A program made the translations under genes and the position numbers. Of a stretch of 64,000 bases of DNA, positions 16,890-27,001 are shown in pieces. The first letter of the stretch is position 1, and every line of letters begins with the position of its first letter. The notes beneath the pieces were generated by a model. The model did no database searches. It was given only the letters and a program-made list of their open reading frames with translations, and was not told the DNA's origin. The stretch is from Nannocystis pusilla (GTDB lineage: Bacteria; Myxococcota_A; Polyangia; Nannocystales; Nannocystaceae): positions 11,242,001-11,306,000 of the forward strand of contig NZ_JAPNKE010000002.1 of the NCBI RefSeq assembly GCF_026626665.1. The letters are read 5' to 3'.

Positions 16890-17948
16890 TCACGGACCGG
16901 GGTGCTGGAGGATGACGCCGACGTGCGGCGGCATGCCGGCGAGGTTGCCCCCGACGGCGAAGCGCGGCCCGGCGGCGAAGCCGAACGCGGCGTGGAGCAG
17001 CAGGTTGGTCGGGCTCGGCTCGGCTTCGGGCTCGAGGTCGCCCGCGGTGACGCGCAAGATCTGCCCGTTCGAGCCGGTGATGAAGCCCTCGCCGTCGCTG
17101 TCGATCCACACGCCCGAGAGGCCGGGCCGATCGAGCGTCGCGCCGGTCCACTTCTGACCGTCCCACCAGGCCAGGCGCGCGTTGGCGCGGCCGCCGACGG
17201 CGAGGCGCGCGTGCGCGGGACCGCTGACGCTGATGAGGTCGGCGATCGAGCCGACGTCCTGCTGCGTCCAGGCGGCGCCGTCGTACTGCAGGACGACGCC
17301 GAGGTCGCCCACCGCGGTGACGTCGGTGACGCCGGTGCCGACGATTTTGAAGAGGGCGTGACAGTCGTCGGGGAGCGGCGGGAGTGATTCGGGCGCCCAG
17401 GCGTCGCCGTTCCAGCGCAGCAGCGAGGGGCCGCCGACGAAGCCGTCGCCGCCGACGCTCCAGATGGCGTCGGGGCCGGCGCCCCAGATGCCCCACAGCG
17501 GGACGTCGACGCCGGTGGCGATCGGGGTCCAGGTGTCACCGTCGCGGCGGATCGCCACGCCCGCCTCGCCGACGGCCCACAGCGCGTCGCCGACGCCGGC
17601 GAGCCAGTGCAGGCGCGTCGTCCCCGGCGGCAGCGAGAGCTCGGTCCACGCGGCGCCGTCCCAGCGGAGCGCGAGGCCCTTCGAGGTCGGGCCGACGCCC
17701 TGACCGCCGACGGCGATCACGTCGTCCGGCTGCGGGCCCCACACGCTGAACAGCGCGCCCTTGTCGACGCCGAGCTCGAGCGCGACTTGCCAGCCGGCCG
17801 GTTCGCCGGTGGTCGGCTCGGTGGTCGTGGTGGTGCCGGGGCCGGTGGTGGTGTCGCCGGTGCCGGTCGCGGTGGCGCTGGTCGAGGGGGCGGACGGGCA
17901 GGCGGCGAGCAGGAGCGCAGCGACGCAGACGCGCGGGCGGGCGAGCAT
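16890..17948 (-). CDS. Beta-propeller (BNR/kelch-like) lipoprotein
   Basis: 352 aa from ATG 17948 (MLARPRVCVAALLLAACPS), with lipobox LAAC and a Thr-rich linker. The mature part is a repeat of roughly 45 residues with the signature alternating 'VWG..PDDVIAVGG', 'LRWDGAAWTEL', 'LWAVGEAGVAIRRDGDTWTPI' and 'IWSVGGDGF...LLRWNGDAWAPE', typical of BNR-like propellers that are abundant in myxobacterial outer-membrane lipoproteins. Intact. Function unknown; probably binding or adhesion. Confidence 0.8.
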   Translation of the reverse strand: MLARPRVCVAALLLAACPSAPSTSATATGTGDTTTGPGTTTTTEPTTGEPAGWQVALELGVDKGALFSVWGPQPDDVIAVGGQGVGPTSKGLALRWDGAAWTELSLPPGTTRLHWLAGVGDALWAVGEAGVAIRRDGDTWTPIATGVDVPLWGIWGAGPDAIWSVGGDGFVGGPSLLRWNGDAWAPESLPPLPDDCHALFKIVGTGVTDVTAVGDLGVVLQYDGAAWTQQDVGSIADLISVSGPAHARLAVGGRANARLAWWDGQKWTGATLDRPGLSGVWIDSDGEGFITGSNGQILRVTAGDLEPEAEPSPTNLLLHAAFGFAAGPRFAVGGNLAGMPPHVGVILQHPGP

Positions 17949-18021
17949 GCGGGCGACTGTAGCGCGGGGGCGGACGTTCGGGCAGGGAGCGTCGCCGCGC
18001 GGACGCGACCGGCTCGGTTTA

Positions 18022-18043
18022 TACATGTTCATTTGGACATGTT
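18022..18043. repeat. Palindromic element
   Basis: TACATGTT-N6-GACATGTT, 14-bp period, between the propeller lipoprotein start and the membrane-protein stop. Confidence 0.7.
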
Positions 18044-18077
18044 CGCAAAGACTCTTTAAAGAAGGAAGTCGGGCGCT

Positions 18078-18470
18078 TCAATCGGCGCCGCGACCGATCA
18101 GCAGCTGCAGCGGGGTGCGGCCGGTGGCGCGGGGCAGGCCGAGGACGCAGGCGAGGCCGAGCACGATGTCGACGACGGCGATCAGCGCCACGATCCGGCC
18201 GGCGGTGGCGGGGAAGTCGAGGCTGAAGGCGAGGACGAAGAAGCCGATGCGGCTCCACCCGCTCCAGTAGGGGAACGTGCCGTAGCGGCGCAGATCGGTG
18301 GCGGACAGCCACAGCACGAGGGCGCTGAACAGGGCCAGGAGGGACGGCAGCCACAGCCAGAACGGCGACGGCGGGGGCACGATGCCGAGCAGCGGCAAGA
18401 ACCCGGGGATCAAGAAGGCGGCGATCATGCTCGCGTTGAAGAGGGCGCAGATCCGTACGAGCTTCTCCAT
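18078..18470 (-). CDS. Small four-helix membrane protein
   Basis: 130 aa from ATG 18470; an in-frame ATG at 18494 would add eight residues. Four hydrophobic stretches (ICALFNASMIAAFLIPGFLPLLG, FWLWLPSLLALFSALVLWLSA, GFFVLAFSLDFPATAG, IVALIAVVDIVLGLACVLG) indicate an inner-membrane protein. No family recognised. It may follow hsdS on the same strand, separated by the duplicated palindromic elements. Confidence 0.6.
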   Translation of the reverse strand: MEKLVRICALFNASMIAAFLIPGFLPLLGIVPPPSPFWLWLPSLLALFSALVLWLSATDLRRYGTFPYWSGWSRIGFFVLAFSLDFPATAGRIVALIAVVDIVLGLACVLGLPRATGRTPLQLLIGRGAD

Positions 18471-18531
18471 CGATGAGGTACCGCGAGCGTGCATGGGGCC
18501 ACGATACCCTGGTCGCGCGCCGCGGGCCAAG

Positions 18532-18675
18532 GGGACGGGCGACGCGCGAGATGTCCTCGCGGACATGTCGCTCGCGGGCCCCGCTCGCGGGCGCAGACGG
18601 GGCGCGACGGGCGGCGCGCGAGATGTCCTCGGGGACATGTCGCCCCGGCTACCCGCTCACGGGCGCAGGCGGGCC
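18532..18675. repeat. 72-bp tandem duplication carrying two palindromic elements and the hsdS 3' end
   Basis: Two units of the dispersed element (GAGATGTC-N6-GACATGTC at 18548-18569 and 18620-18641) lie exactly 72 bp apart. The flanks (GCGCGAGATGTCCTCG..., CCGCTCNCGGGCGCAGNCGG) match too. The copy next to hsdS contains its last codons and stop; the outer copy is a diverged duplicate of that same gene end. Confidence 0.75.
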
Positions 18676-19981
18676 TCGGCGGACATGAGGCGGAGCAGCA
18701 GCTCGTCGCGGGTGGCGACGAGCGAGGCGCGGAGCTCGTCGCAGGCGCCGATCTTGGCGAAGTAGGGGGCGGTGAGGGCGTCGAAGGCGTCGCGCATCAT
18801 CACCGGGGGATACTCGACGACGACGGTGCGCATGTCCTTGAGGGTGACATGGCCGAGGCCGGTGGTCTGCTTGGCGCGGGCGAACGCGAGGAGCCGCGGC
18901 TTGAGGCTGCGCAGGAGGCCGAACATGTAGGCGCGGTCCTCGGGGCGCTTGGTGGCGACCTTGAAGATGTGCTGGTTGAGCCAGGCGGGGCCGCCGAAGT
19001 AGAGGAAGGTGTCGATCGAGGTGTCGGGGTTGCCCGACCAGGACAGCAGGAGGTCGCCGCGGTCGATGCGGCGGGCGTTGTCGCGGGCGACGCAGTAGCG
19101 GGTCTGGCGGGTGATGCCCTGCTTCAGCTCGCCGATCTTGATGATCGGCAGGCCCTCGCCGGCGGGGCTGAAGTCGGTCATGCCGAACGCGCTGCCGTTC
19201 TGGAACTCGGCCAGCTCGGTCAGCGGGAGCAGGCGGTAGGCCAGCGGGAACCGGCGGTCGCCGTCGACGGTGAAGGCCGGGGCGAGGCGGCTGTAGAGCG
19301 CCTCGTCGACGGTCGGGTGGCGCAGGCCGTTCTCTTTGTCGGCGGTCGGCGCATGGTCGATGAACCATGTGCGAAAGAGCAGGTCGATGACCTGGACGAG
19401 GACGGCCCGCTGGTCGTCGCACAGGCTGATCCGGCGGTCGAGGGCCGAGAGGGCGCCGGCGATGTCCCGCTGCTCGGCGAGCGGCGGGAGCAGCAGCGGG
19501 GTCTGGCGCAGGGTGCTGAGGTTGGTGTGCGGGACGCCGGCGGCGATGGTCCAGTTCTCGACGTAGCGCTGGACCTCGGGCGAGCGGCACCAGTAATAGA
19601 CGTACTCGGGGTCGGCGCGCGCAGGGTCGCAGGTCAGCTTCATCTGGCTCTGCGACAGCAGGAAGCGCCGCCACGGCAGGTCGTCGGGGACGAGGCCGAC
19701 CTGCGAGACGGTGCCGCGCTGGGTGAAGATGACGTCGCCCGGGTAGGCCTGCGAGCGCCGCAGCGCGTCGGCCTTGTGCGGGTGCACGAACACCAGCTTG
19801 TCGGGGTAGAAGCGCCGCTCGCCGTGGCCGAGGTTGCAGCCGCGGATCACCGGCACGCCGTCGGGGTCGTCGACGTAGTCGGCCTGGGTGAGGTCGGAGC
19901 CGAACGGGCCGCCGGCGATCGCGTTGTCGCTGTCGGCCTTGATGGCGTCGAGGGTGCAGCGCACCCAGTGGGCCGGCGCGC

Positions 19982-19985
<4 letters not shown>
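18657..19985 (-). CDS. hsdS: Type I restriction-modification specificity subunit HsdS
   Basis: 442 aa from GTG 19985, whose GTGA overlaps the hsdM stop. There are two target recognition domains. TRD1 (about residues 1-190) has GGPFGSDLT, VPVIRGCNL, GDVIFTQRGTVSQVGLVP and ends LLLPPLAEQRDIAGALSALDRRI, the conserved coiled-coil start. TRD2 has AEFQNGSAFG, LPIIKIGEL, GDLLLSWSGNPDTS and a second C-terminal helix. It directs HsdM to a bipartite DNA site. The frame is intact. The 3' end is duplicated in the downstream spacer. Confidence 0.92.
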
Positions 19986-21868
<1,883 letters not shown>

Positions 21869-22104
21869 GAAGCGGGTGCCGTCCGGGGAGGGAGCGCGCC
21901 GGCGCCGGGCGCGGGGGCGTGACGCAGTTCAGGGCCGCAGGCCGTGGGGGCCGAGGGGTTGTACGACATTTCGGCCCCGCTTGTGGCCCGGGCTGCATCC
22001 GCCGTCGCGCCGCGAGACCGGGCGCGGATTGACAGAGACAGGGATCGCGAGCAGCATCCGAAGTGGAGGCGCCGCGCGCACGCGCGACAGGGCGAAGAGA
22101 GCGA

Positions 22105-22772
22105 ATGGCGAGGAAATTATTTGTCGGTGGCCTGAGCTGGAACACGACCGACGAGGGGTTGAGAGCCGCATTTGGTCGCTTCGGCACGGTGATCGAGGCG
22201 AAGGTGGTGACGGACCGCGAGACCGGACGCTCGCGTGGCTTCGGCTTCGTGGCGTTCCAAAATCCGGCCGACAGCGAGTCGGCGATGCAAGCAATGGACG
22301 GCGCGGCGCTCGACATGCGGCAGATCCGCGTCAGCATCGCCGAGGACAAGCCTCGCGGACCGCGTCCCGATGGACCGCCACGCTCGGCCGACGGCCCACG
22401 CCCAGGCGGGCCCGGCCGCCCGTTCAACGACCGCGGAGCGCCCGACTCGCGCCCCCAGCCGCCACGTGAGGCGCCCGCAGGCGACCGCGGCTTCTCGCCC
22501 CGCCCCTCCGGCCCGCCCGCGAGCCAGGGGCGCCCGCCTCGTAACTTCGACTCGGGCCCGAGCTACGACCGCGGCGGCCCACCCGCGCGAAACTTCGCGG
22601 CAGCGCCGCCACCCCGCCCGCGCCCGCCCCCGCGGAGGGCCGCGGCCGTCGCGACCGCGATCGCGACCGCGGACGTGACCGCGAGGAGGACGAGGCCCGC
22701 GCGAAGAAACGCGTCGGCCGCGGGCGCCGGCGCCACGAAGAAGGCGACGGCGACCTCGACGTGGACTACTAG
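22105..22772 (+). CDS. RRM RNA-binding protein with RG-rich tail (frameshifted)
   Basis: Start ATG 22105 (MARKLFVGGLSWNTTDEGL). One RRM domain spans residues 1-80 with RNP2 LFVGGL and RNP1 RGFGFVAF, followed by a Pro/Gly/Arg-rich disordered tail. Small RRM proteins of this kind bind single-stranded RNA, often as cold-shock or chaperone proteins. The frame breaks near 22620-22635 in a C/G run; in the other frame the tail continues as an alternating Arg-Asp, RG-type sequence and ends with EEGDGDLDVDY and TAG at 22770-22772. One base is missing overall. The 3' end is part of a 121-bp tandem repeat. It is divergent from hsdM. Confidence 0.85.
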
Positions 22773-22990
22773 GCCCACGGGGTTGCGGAGCAGGGCGGCG
22801 GTCGACAAGGCCGCCGTCGTCGCGAGGAGCGGTCGACGCGGCGGGCACGGGCGCCACGAGGAAGGCGGCGGTGACCTCGACGTGGACTCCTGGGCCCACG
22901 GGGTTGCGGAGCACGGCGGTCGGCGAGGCCGCCGTCGTCGCGAGGAGCGGTCGACGCGGCGCACGGCGGACGCGGCCGCGGGGAAGGTGA
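22731..22990 (+). repeat. 121-bp tandem duplication of the RRM gene 3' tail
   Basis: CGCCACGAnGAAGGC...GACCTCGACGTGGACT recurs with a period of 121 bp (22731 and 22852), and a third degraded copy follows around 22950-23010. The first copy includes the stop codon of the RRM gene; the others are outside it. Confidence 0.75.
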
Positions 22991-23900
22991 CCGCGATCTC
23001 GACATCGCCAGGCCGTGCGCTGCGACGGTCGGCAGCCGATGCGAGGCAGCTTCGTCGCGAGAGGTCGGGAGAGCTCCGTGAGGACGCGGAGGACGTCGGC
23101 AGCGTCCGGCGAAGAGGCTCTTGCGGAGGCGATCCCCTCGCTGGACGGACCTCGGGCGAGCGCCGGCGGGTGGCGTGACCATGGCTTCGGGCAGGTCGAT
23201 GGGGGAGCCGCGCGGCCGTGCGAGGATGGCTCGAAGGACATGTCTCTTGTGACATGGCTCGAGGTGGACCGGCCGGGCCAGTGGAGCGCGAGCTGCGATG
23301 CGGCGGTCGCCGGGACGACGGGGCCGAGAGACAGCGGGATGCGGGTGCCCGTTTGCGTGGATCGATCCGGGGATGCGCAGCACGCCGGAGCGGGACGCGC
23401 TCACTCATAGGCTGACCCGAGGGACAGGTGATCTTTGCGATGCGCTGGCCGTGAGCCGCCGATGCCCAGAGCTGTCCGATTCTTCGCACACGCCCGGCTT
23501 GCTCGCGGATAGGCGACAGTCGTGCGAGGCGCAGGGCGGGGTCCGGGTCAGGCAGGTCCGAGAGGTCGGCATGGCGGCGACGCGCTGGCCGACGCAGACA
23601 TGCCCACTCGCGGATGAGCTGGCTCGAGAGACAGGCGACGCCGGCGACGCGCTGCTCGCGGCACTCCGGGTGACGTGCGCGCAGGTAGGCTGTCCTGGGA
23701 GACAGGTTGCCTCGGCGAAGCGCGGGTCGACGAAGCGCGGGTAAGCTGGTCCGAGGGACAGATGGCGCCGGCGCTGCCGGACGACGCGCGGGCCTGAGAC
23801 GAGCCGGCCTCCGCGGAGCGTCGGAGCGAGCCGTTCGCCGGCCCACGTGTGCCGGGGCGTCGGAGCGAGCCGCTCGCTGGCGGGCGGGAGCCGAAAGCAG
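22991..23900. other. Intergenic region with clustered degenerate palindromic elements
   Basis: No supported gene in 0.9 kb. A clear element (GACATGTC-N6-GACATGGC) is at 23237-23258. Related degenerate copies ending in GGGACAGGTG or GAGACAGGCG are at 23411-23430, 23618-23638, 23689-23708 and 23744-23763. Short direct repeats (GAAGCGCGGGT) flank 23717-23742. Confidence 0.55.
23237..23258. repeat. Palindromic element
   Basis: GACATGTC-N6-GACATGGC on the 14-bp period. Confidence 0.7.
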
Positions 23901-23930
23901 CGAGAGCGGAGCTGTGAGGCTCCGCTCTCG
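23901..23930 (-). terminator. Terminator hairpin of rplM-rpsI
   Basis: CGAGAGCGGAGC (23901-23912), loop TGTGAG, GCTCCGCTCTCG (23919-23930): a perfect 12-bp stem 25 nt beyond the rpsI stop, followed on the minus strand by CTGCTTTCGG. Confidence 0.75.
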
Positions 23931-23954
23931 AAGGGGTACGAACCGCGGTGGGGC

Positions 23955-24353
23955 TCAGCGCTTGCTGAACTGGAAGCGGCGGCGGGCGCCGGCGCGGCCG
24001 TACTTCTTGCGCTCGACGGCGCGGGAGTCGCGGGTGAGGTAGCCGGCGCTCTTGAGGGCGCCGCGGGCCTCGGGATCGACCTGCAGGAGGGCGCGGGCGA
24101 TGCCGAGGCGGATCGCGCCGGCCTGGCCGGACAGACCGCCGCCGTTGGCGGTGGCCCACACGTCGTACTTCTCGCGGCTACCGGCGGCGACCAGGGGCTG
24201 CTCGATGAGCTTGAGGTTGGTCGGGCGGCAGAGGTAGCTGTCGGCCTCGCGGCGGTTGATCAGGATCTTGCCTTCGCCGGGGAACAGCCACACGCGGGCG
24301 ACCGCGCTCTTGCGGCGGCCGGTGGCGTAGTACTTCATCGTGTCTTTGGCCAT
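23955..24353 (-). CDS. rpsI: 30S ribosomal protein S9
   Basis: 132 aa. The family hallmarks are present: YYATGRRKSAVARVWLFPGEG at the start, GGGLSGQAGAIRLGIARALL in the middle, and a C-terminus DSRAVERKKYGRAGARRRFQFSKR ending in the invariant FSKR that reaches the P-site tRNA. It lies 25 nt downstream of rplM, the universal rplM-rpsI pair. ATG 24353 is taken; an internal ATG at 24338 is possible. No frameshift. Confidence 0.98.
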   Translation of the reverse strand: MAKDTMKYYATGRRKSAVARVWLFPGEGKILINRREADSYLCRPTNLKLIEQPLVAAGSREKYDVWATANGGGLSGQAGAIRLGIARALLQVDPEARGALKSAGYLTRDSRAVERKKYGRAGARRRFQFSKR

Positions 24354-24378
24354 GAGACGAACCGTGGGTGCTGGAGTG

Positions 24379-24813
24379 TCAGAACGGGAGCTTGTAGGGC
24401 TTGGGCTGCTGCGCCTGATGATTGTGCTCGGGCCCCGCGAACACCTTGAGCTTGCTCACGGTGGCGCGACCCAGCGGCGAGCGGGGAAGCATGCGGCGCA
24501 CGGCGATGGTGATCAGCTCTTCCGGCTTCTTGCCGAGCAGGGTGCGCGCCGAGGCGGACTTCATGCCGCCCGGGAAGCCCGAGTTGAAGTAGTAAAACTT
24601 CTTGTCGAGCTTGTCGCCGGTGAGCTTGACCTTGTCGGCGTTGACGCAGATCACGAAGTCACCCACATCGAGATGCGGGGTGAACGTGGCCTTGTGCTTG
24701 CCGCGAAGGATGTTGGCGATCTGACTCGCAGCGCGACCGAGGGTGAGACCGGTGAGATCGATCAGCAGCCAGTCGCGGCGGATATCGGCGGGATTGGGGT
24801 AGTGCGTACCCAT
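24379..24813 (-). CDS. rplM: 50S ribosomal protein L13
   Basis: 144 aa from ATG 24813 (MGTHYPNPADIRRDWLLIDL). Conserved segments are LGRAASQIANILRGKHKATFTPH, GDFVICVNADKVKLTGDKLDKKFYY, SGFPGG and RTLLGKKPEELITIAVRRMLPRSPLGR. Standard length and intact. First gene of the rplM-rpsI operon. The 290 nt upstream to the divergent response-regulator gene contain no other gene. Confidence 0.98.
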   Translation of the reverse strand: MGTHYPNPADIRRDWLLIDLTGLTLGRAASQIANILRGKHKATFTPHLDVGDFVICVNADKVKLTGDKLDKKFYYFNSGFPGGMKSASARTLLGKKPEELITIAVRRMLPRSPLGRATVSKLKVFAGPEHNHQAQQPKPYKLPF

Positions 24814-25104
24814 GGGCCGGGGATGGATACGCGAGCACCCCGGGGCTGTCAAGCGCGGGCCCGGGCGTGGGCGTCGCCTGCGAGGCTCCCATCAGGGACG
24901 CGGCGCGAGGTTCGGGCTCAGACTCACATGCCGGACGGCGGCGGCGGATGGGCGATCTCTACCGGGGCCGCCGGCGCGGGAGGGCTGGGCCCACGCCGGT
25001 GACTCGGACATACTGGGGCTCGTGGTTTCCGGGCAGACACAACCCCCTCGGCCCCGCGGGCCCGAAGGACACGGCCCGGCGGGCCTGAAGGTAAGCTGAA
25101 CGGC

Positions 25105-26046
25105 GTGACGGCGGCCCCATCCAGCTCCGGCGTGAAGATCCTGGTCGCCGACGATTCGCCCGGGGAGCGCGCGACGGCCCGCTCGGTGCTCACCGAGGCG
25201 GGTTTCGCCGTGGTCGAGGCGACCGACGGCCAGCAGGTGCTGGAGCTGTACAACCGGGAGCGCCCGGCGCTGGTCATGCTCGACGTGGTCATGCCCAAGA
25301 TCGGCGGCCTCGAGGTGTGCCGGATCCTCAAGGCCAAGGCCAGCGGGTTCTTGCCGGTCCTCATGGTCAGCACCCGCAACTCGGTCAACGCCCGCGTCGA
25401 GGGCCTCCGCAGCGGCGCCGACGATTACCTCGGCAAGCCCTACAACCCCGAGGAGCTGCGCGCGCGCATCGACGTGCTGCTGCGGACGCGGGCGCAGTTC
25501 TCGCAAGGCGAGGGCGCCGAGGGCGACGGTCCGCGGGCGCGGCGGGTCGAGCTGGCGCCCGACGAGTTCCGCCGCCGCCTCCGCGAGGAGTTCGAGCGGG
25601 CCGAGCGCTACAGCGACCCGCTGGCCTGCCTGCGGGTCGAGGTCGACGAGGGCGGCGAGGGTGCGCGGCCGGCGGTCGAGCTGACGCCGGCGCTGCACGC
25701 GATCATCGAGGGCAACGTCCGCAAGATCGACCTCGTGCACCGCACCGACGACCGCGGGTTCTTGCTGGTGCTGCCGAACACGCACTTCCCGGGGGCGCTG
25801 ACGGTCGCCGAGCGGGTCGCGCGCGAGGCCCGGCGGCCGCTCCTCCACCCCTCGGCCGCCCGCGCCGCCGCGGTCCACGGCTTCTCGGTCTCGATCGGGG
25901 TGTCGTTTTATCCCAACAAGGACACGCGCTCGCTGCAGGACCTGCTCGACCTGGTCGACGCGGCGCTCGAGCGGGCCCGGCGCGAGCAGGGCGGCAAGAT
26001 CTGCCTGTTCCAGCACCAGGGTTACCTTTACTCGCCTGACGACTGA
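25105..26046 (+). CDS. Response regulator with degenerate GGDEF-like output domain
   Basis: 313 aa from GTG 25105. The N-terminal receiver domain has the acidic pair VADDS, phospho-acceptor Asp in LVMLDVVMPKIGG, the Thr/Ser switch in VSTRNS and the Lys in LGKPYNPEEL. The C-terminal 170 aa has the diguanylate cyclase layout (FRRRLREEFERAERYSDPLACLRVEV ... FSVSIGVSFYPN ... LLDLVDAALERARREQGGKI), but the GGDEF signature is replaced by DRGFL, so c-di-GMP synthesis is unlikely; it may be a binding or signalling domain. The stop overlaps the nadK start by one base (TGATG). Confidence 0.85.
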   Translation: MTAAPSSSGVKILVADDSPGERATARSVLTEAGFAVVEATDGQQVLELYNRERPALVMLDVVMPKIGGLEVCRILKAKASGFLPVLMVSTRNSVNARVEGLRSGADDYLGKPYNPEELRARIDVLLRTRAQFSQGEGAEGDGPRARRVELAPDEFRRRLREEFERAERYSDPLACLRVEVDEGGEGARPAVELTPALHAIIEGNVRKIDLVHRTDDRGFLLVLPNTHFPGALTVAERVAREARRPLLHPSAARAAAVHGFSVSIGVSFYPNKDTRSLQDLLDLVDAALERARREQGGKICLFQHQGYLYSPDD

Positions 26047-26962
26047 TGTCGAAGCGTGTACCGATCCCCGCGGTCCGCCGCGTCCTCCTCTATCCGCGCG
26101 ACGGAGCGCGGGCGTTCGAGGCGACCGTCAACGCCACCCGCTGGCTGCGCGAGCACGCGGTCGGGGTCAAGGTGTGCGCGCTGACCGAGGGCGACGGCGC
26201 CGAGTCGCTGCGGCGCGAGGGCGCGGAGGTCGTGCCCCACTGCGACGGCCTGGCCGAGGACTGTGATTTGGTGGTGGCGCTCGGCGGCGACGGCACGCTG
26301 CTGCGCGCCAGCCGGTGGGCGGCCGAGGCCGGCGTGCCGGTGCTGGGCATCAACCTCGGCGACCTCGGCTTCCTCACTGCGTACCAGGCGGAGCAGGGGG
26401 AGATCGGGCTGGCCGCGGCGGTCCACGGCGAGCTGACGTGGGAGCCGCGGCTGCGCATGCAGGTCGAGCTGCAGCGCTCCGGCCGGGTGTTCCTGCGCGA
26501 GGCGGCTTGCAACGACGCGTACATCAAGCACGGCGAGTTCCCGCGGCTGCTGTCGCTGGCGACCGACGTCGGCGGGCAGTTCATGGCCACGTACAAGGCC
26601 GACGGCCTGATCGTGTGCACGCCCATGGGCTCGACGGCCTACAACCTGGCCGCCGGCGGACCGATCGTGGCCCCCTCGGCGACGGCCTTCACGATCACGC
26701 CGATCTGCCCGCACAGCCTCACGCACCGGCCGGTGGTCAGCGACGCCGCGTCGCTGATCGAGATCACCTACGAGGGCCCGGTCGAGGGCGGCGCCTTCTT
26801 GACGATCGACGGCCAGACCAGCGTGTCGCTCGAGCTCGGCGACCGCGTCGTCATCGACGCCGCGCCGGACCCGCTGCGCCTGTGCCCCCGGAGTACAGCG
26901 TGTTCCGGGTGCTGGCCACCAAGCTGGGCTGGAGCGCCGGTATGGGCGGGCGGACGCGCTGA
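26046..26962 (+). CDS. nadK: NAD kinase (frameshifted near the 3' end)
   Basis: Phosphorylates NAD to NADP. Family motifs are visible: VVALGGDGTLLRASR (GGDG), INLGDLGFLTAY, NDAYIKHGE, ATYKADGLIVCTPMGSTAYNLAAGGPIV and the C-terminal CPHSLTHRPVV. The frame breaks at about 26884, where CTGTG should read CTGGTG; the true end LRLVPPEYSVFRVLATKLGW... stops at 26962. One base is missing. It is coupled to the upstream regulator (TGATG) and followed 40 nt later by recN, the common bacterial nadK-recN order. Confidence 0.93.
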
Positions 26963-27001
26963 CGCGCTGACGCGCGGCTGTGCGCATGCTATAGCGCCGT
27001 C

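Noticed and set aside
26880..26890. Programmed ribosomal frameshifting as an explanation of nadK, recN and other breaks.
   Set aside because: No slippery heptamer or downstream pseudoknot is evident, the breaks occur at varied runs in many unrelated genes, and most are plain one-base deletions.
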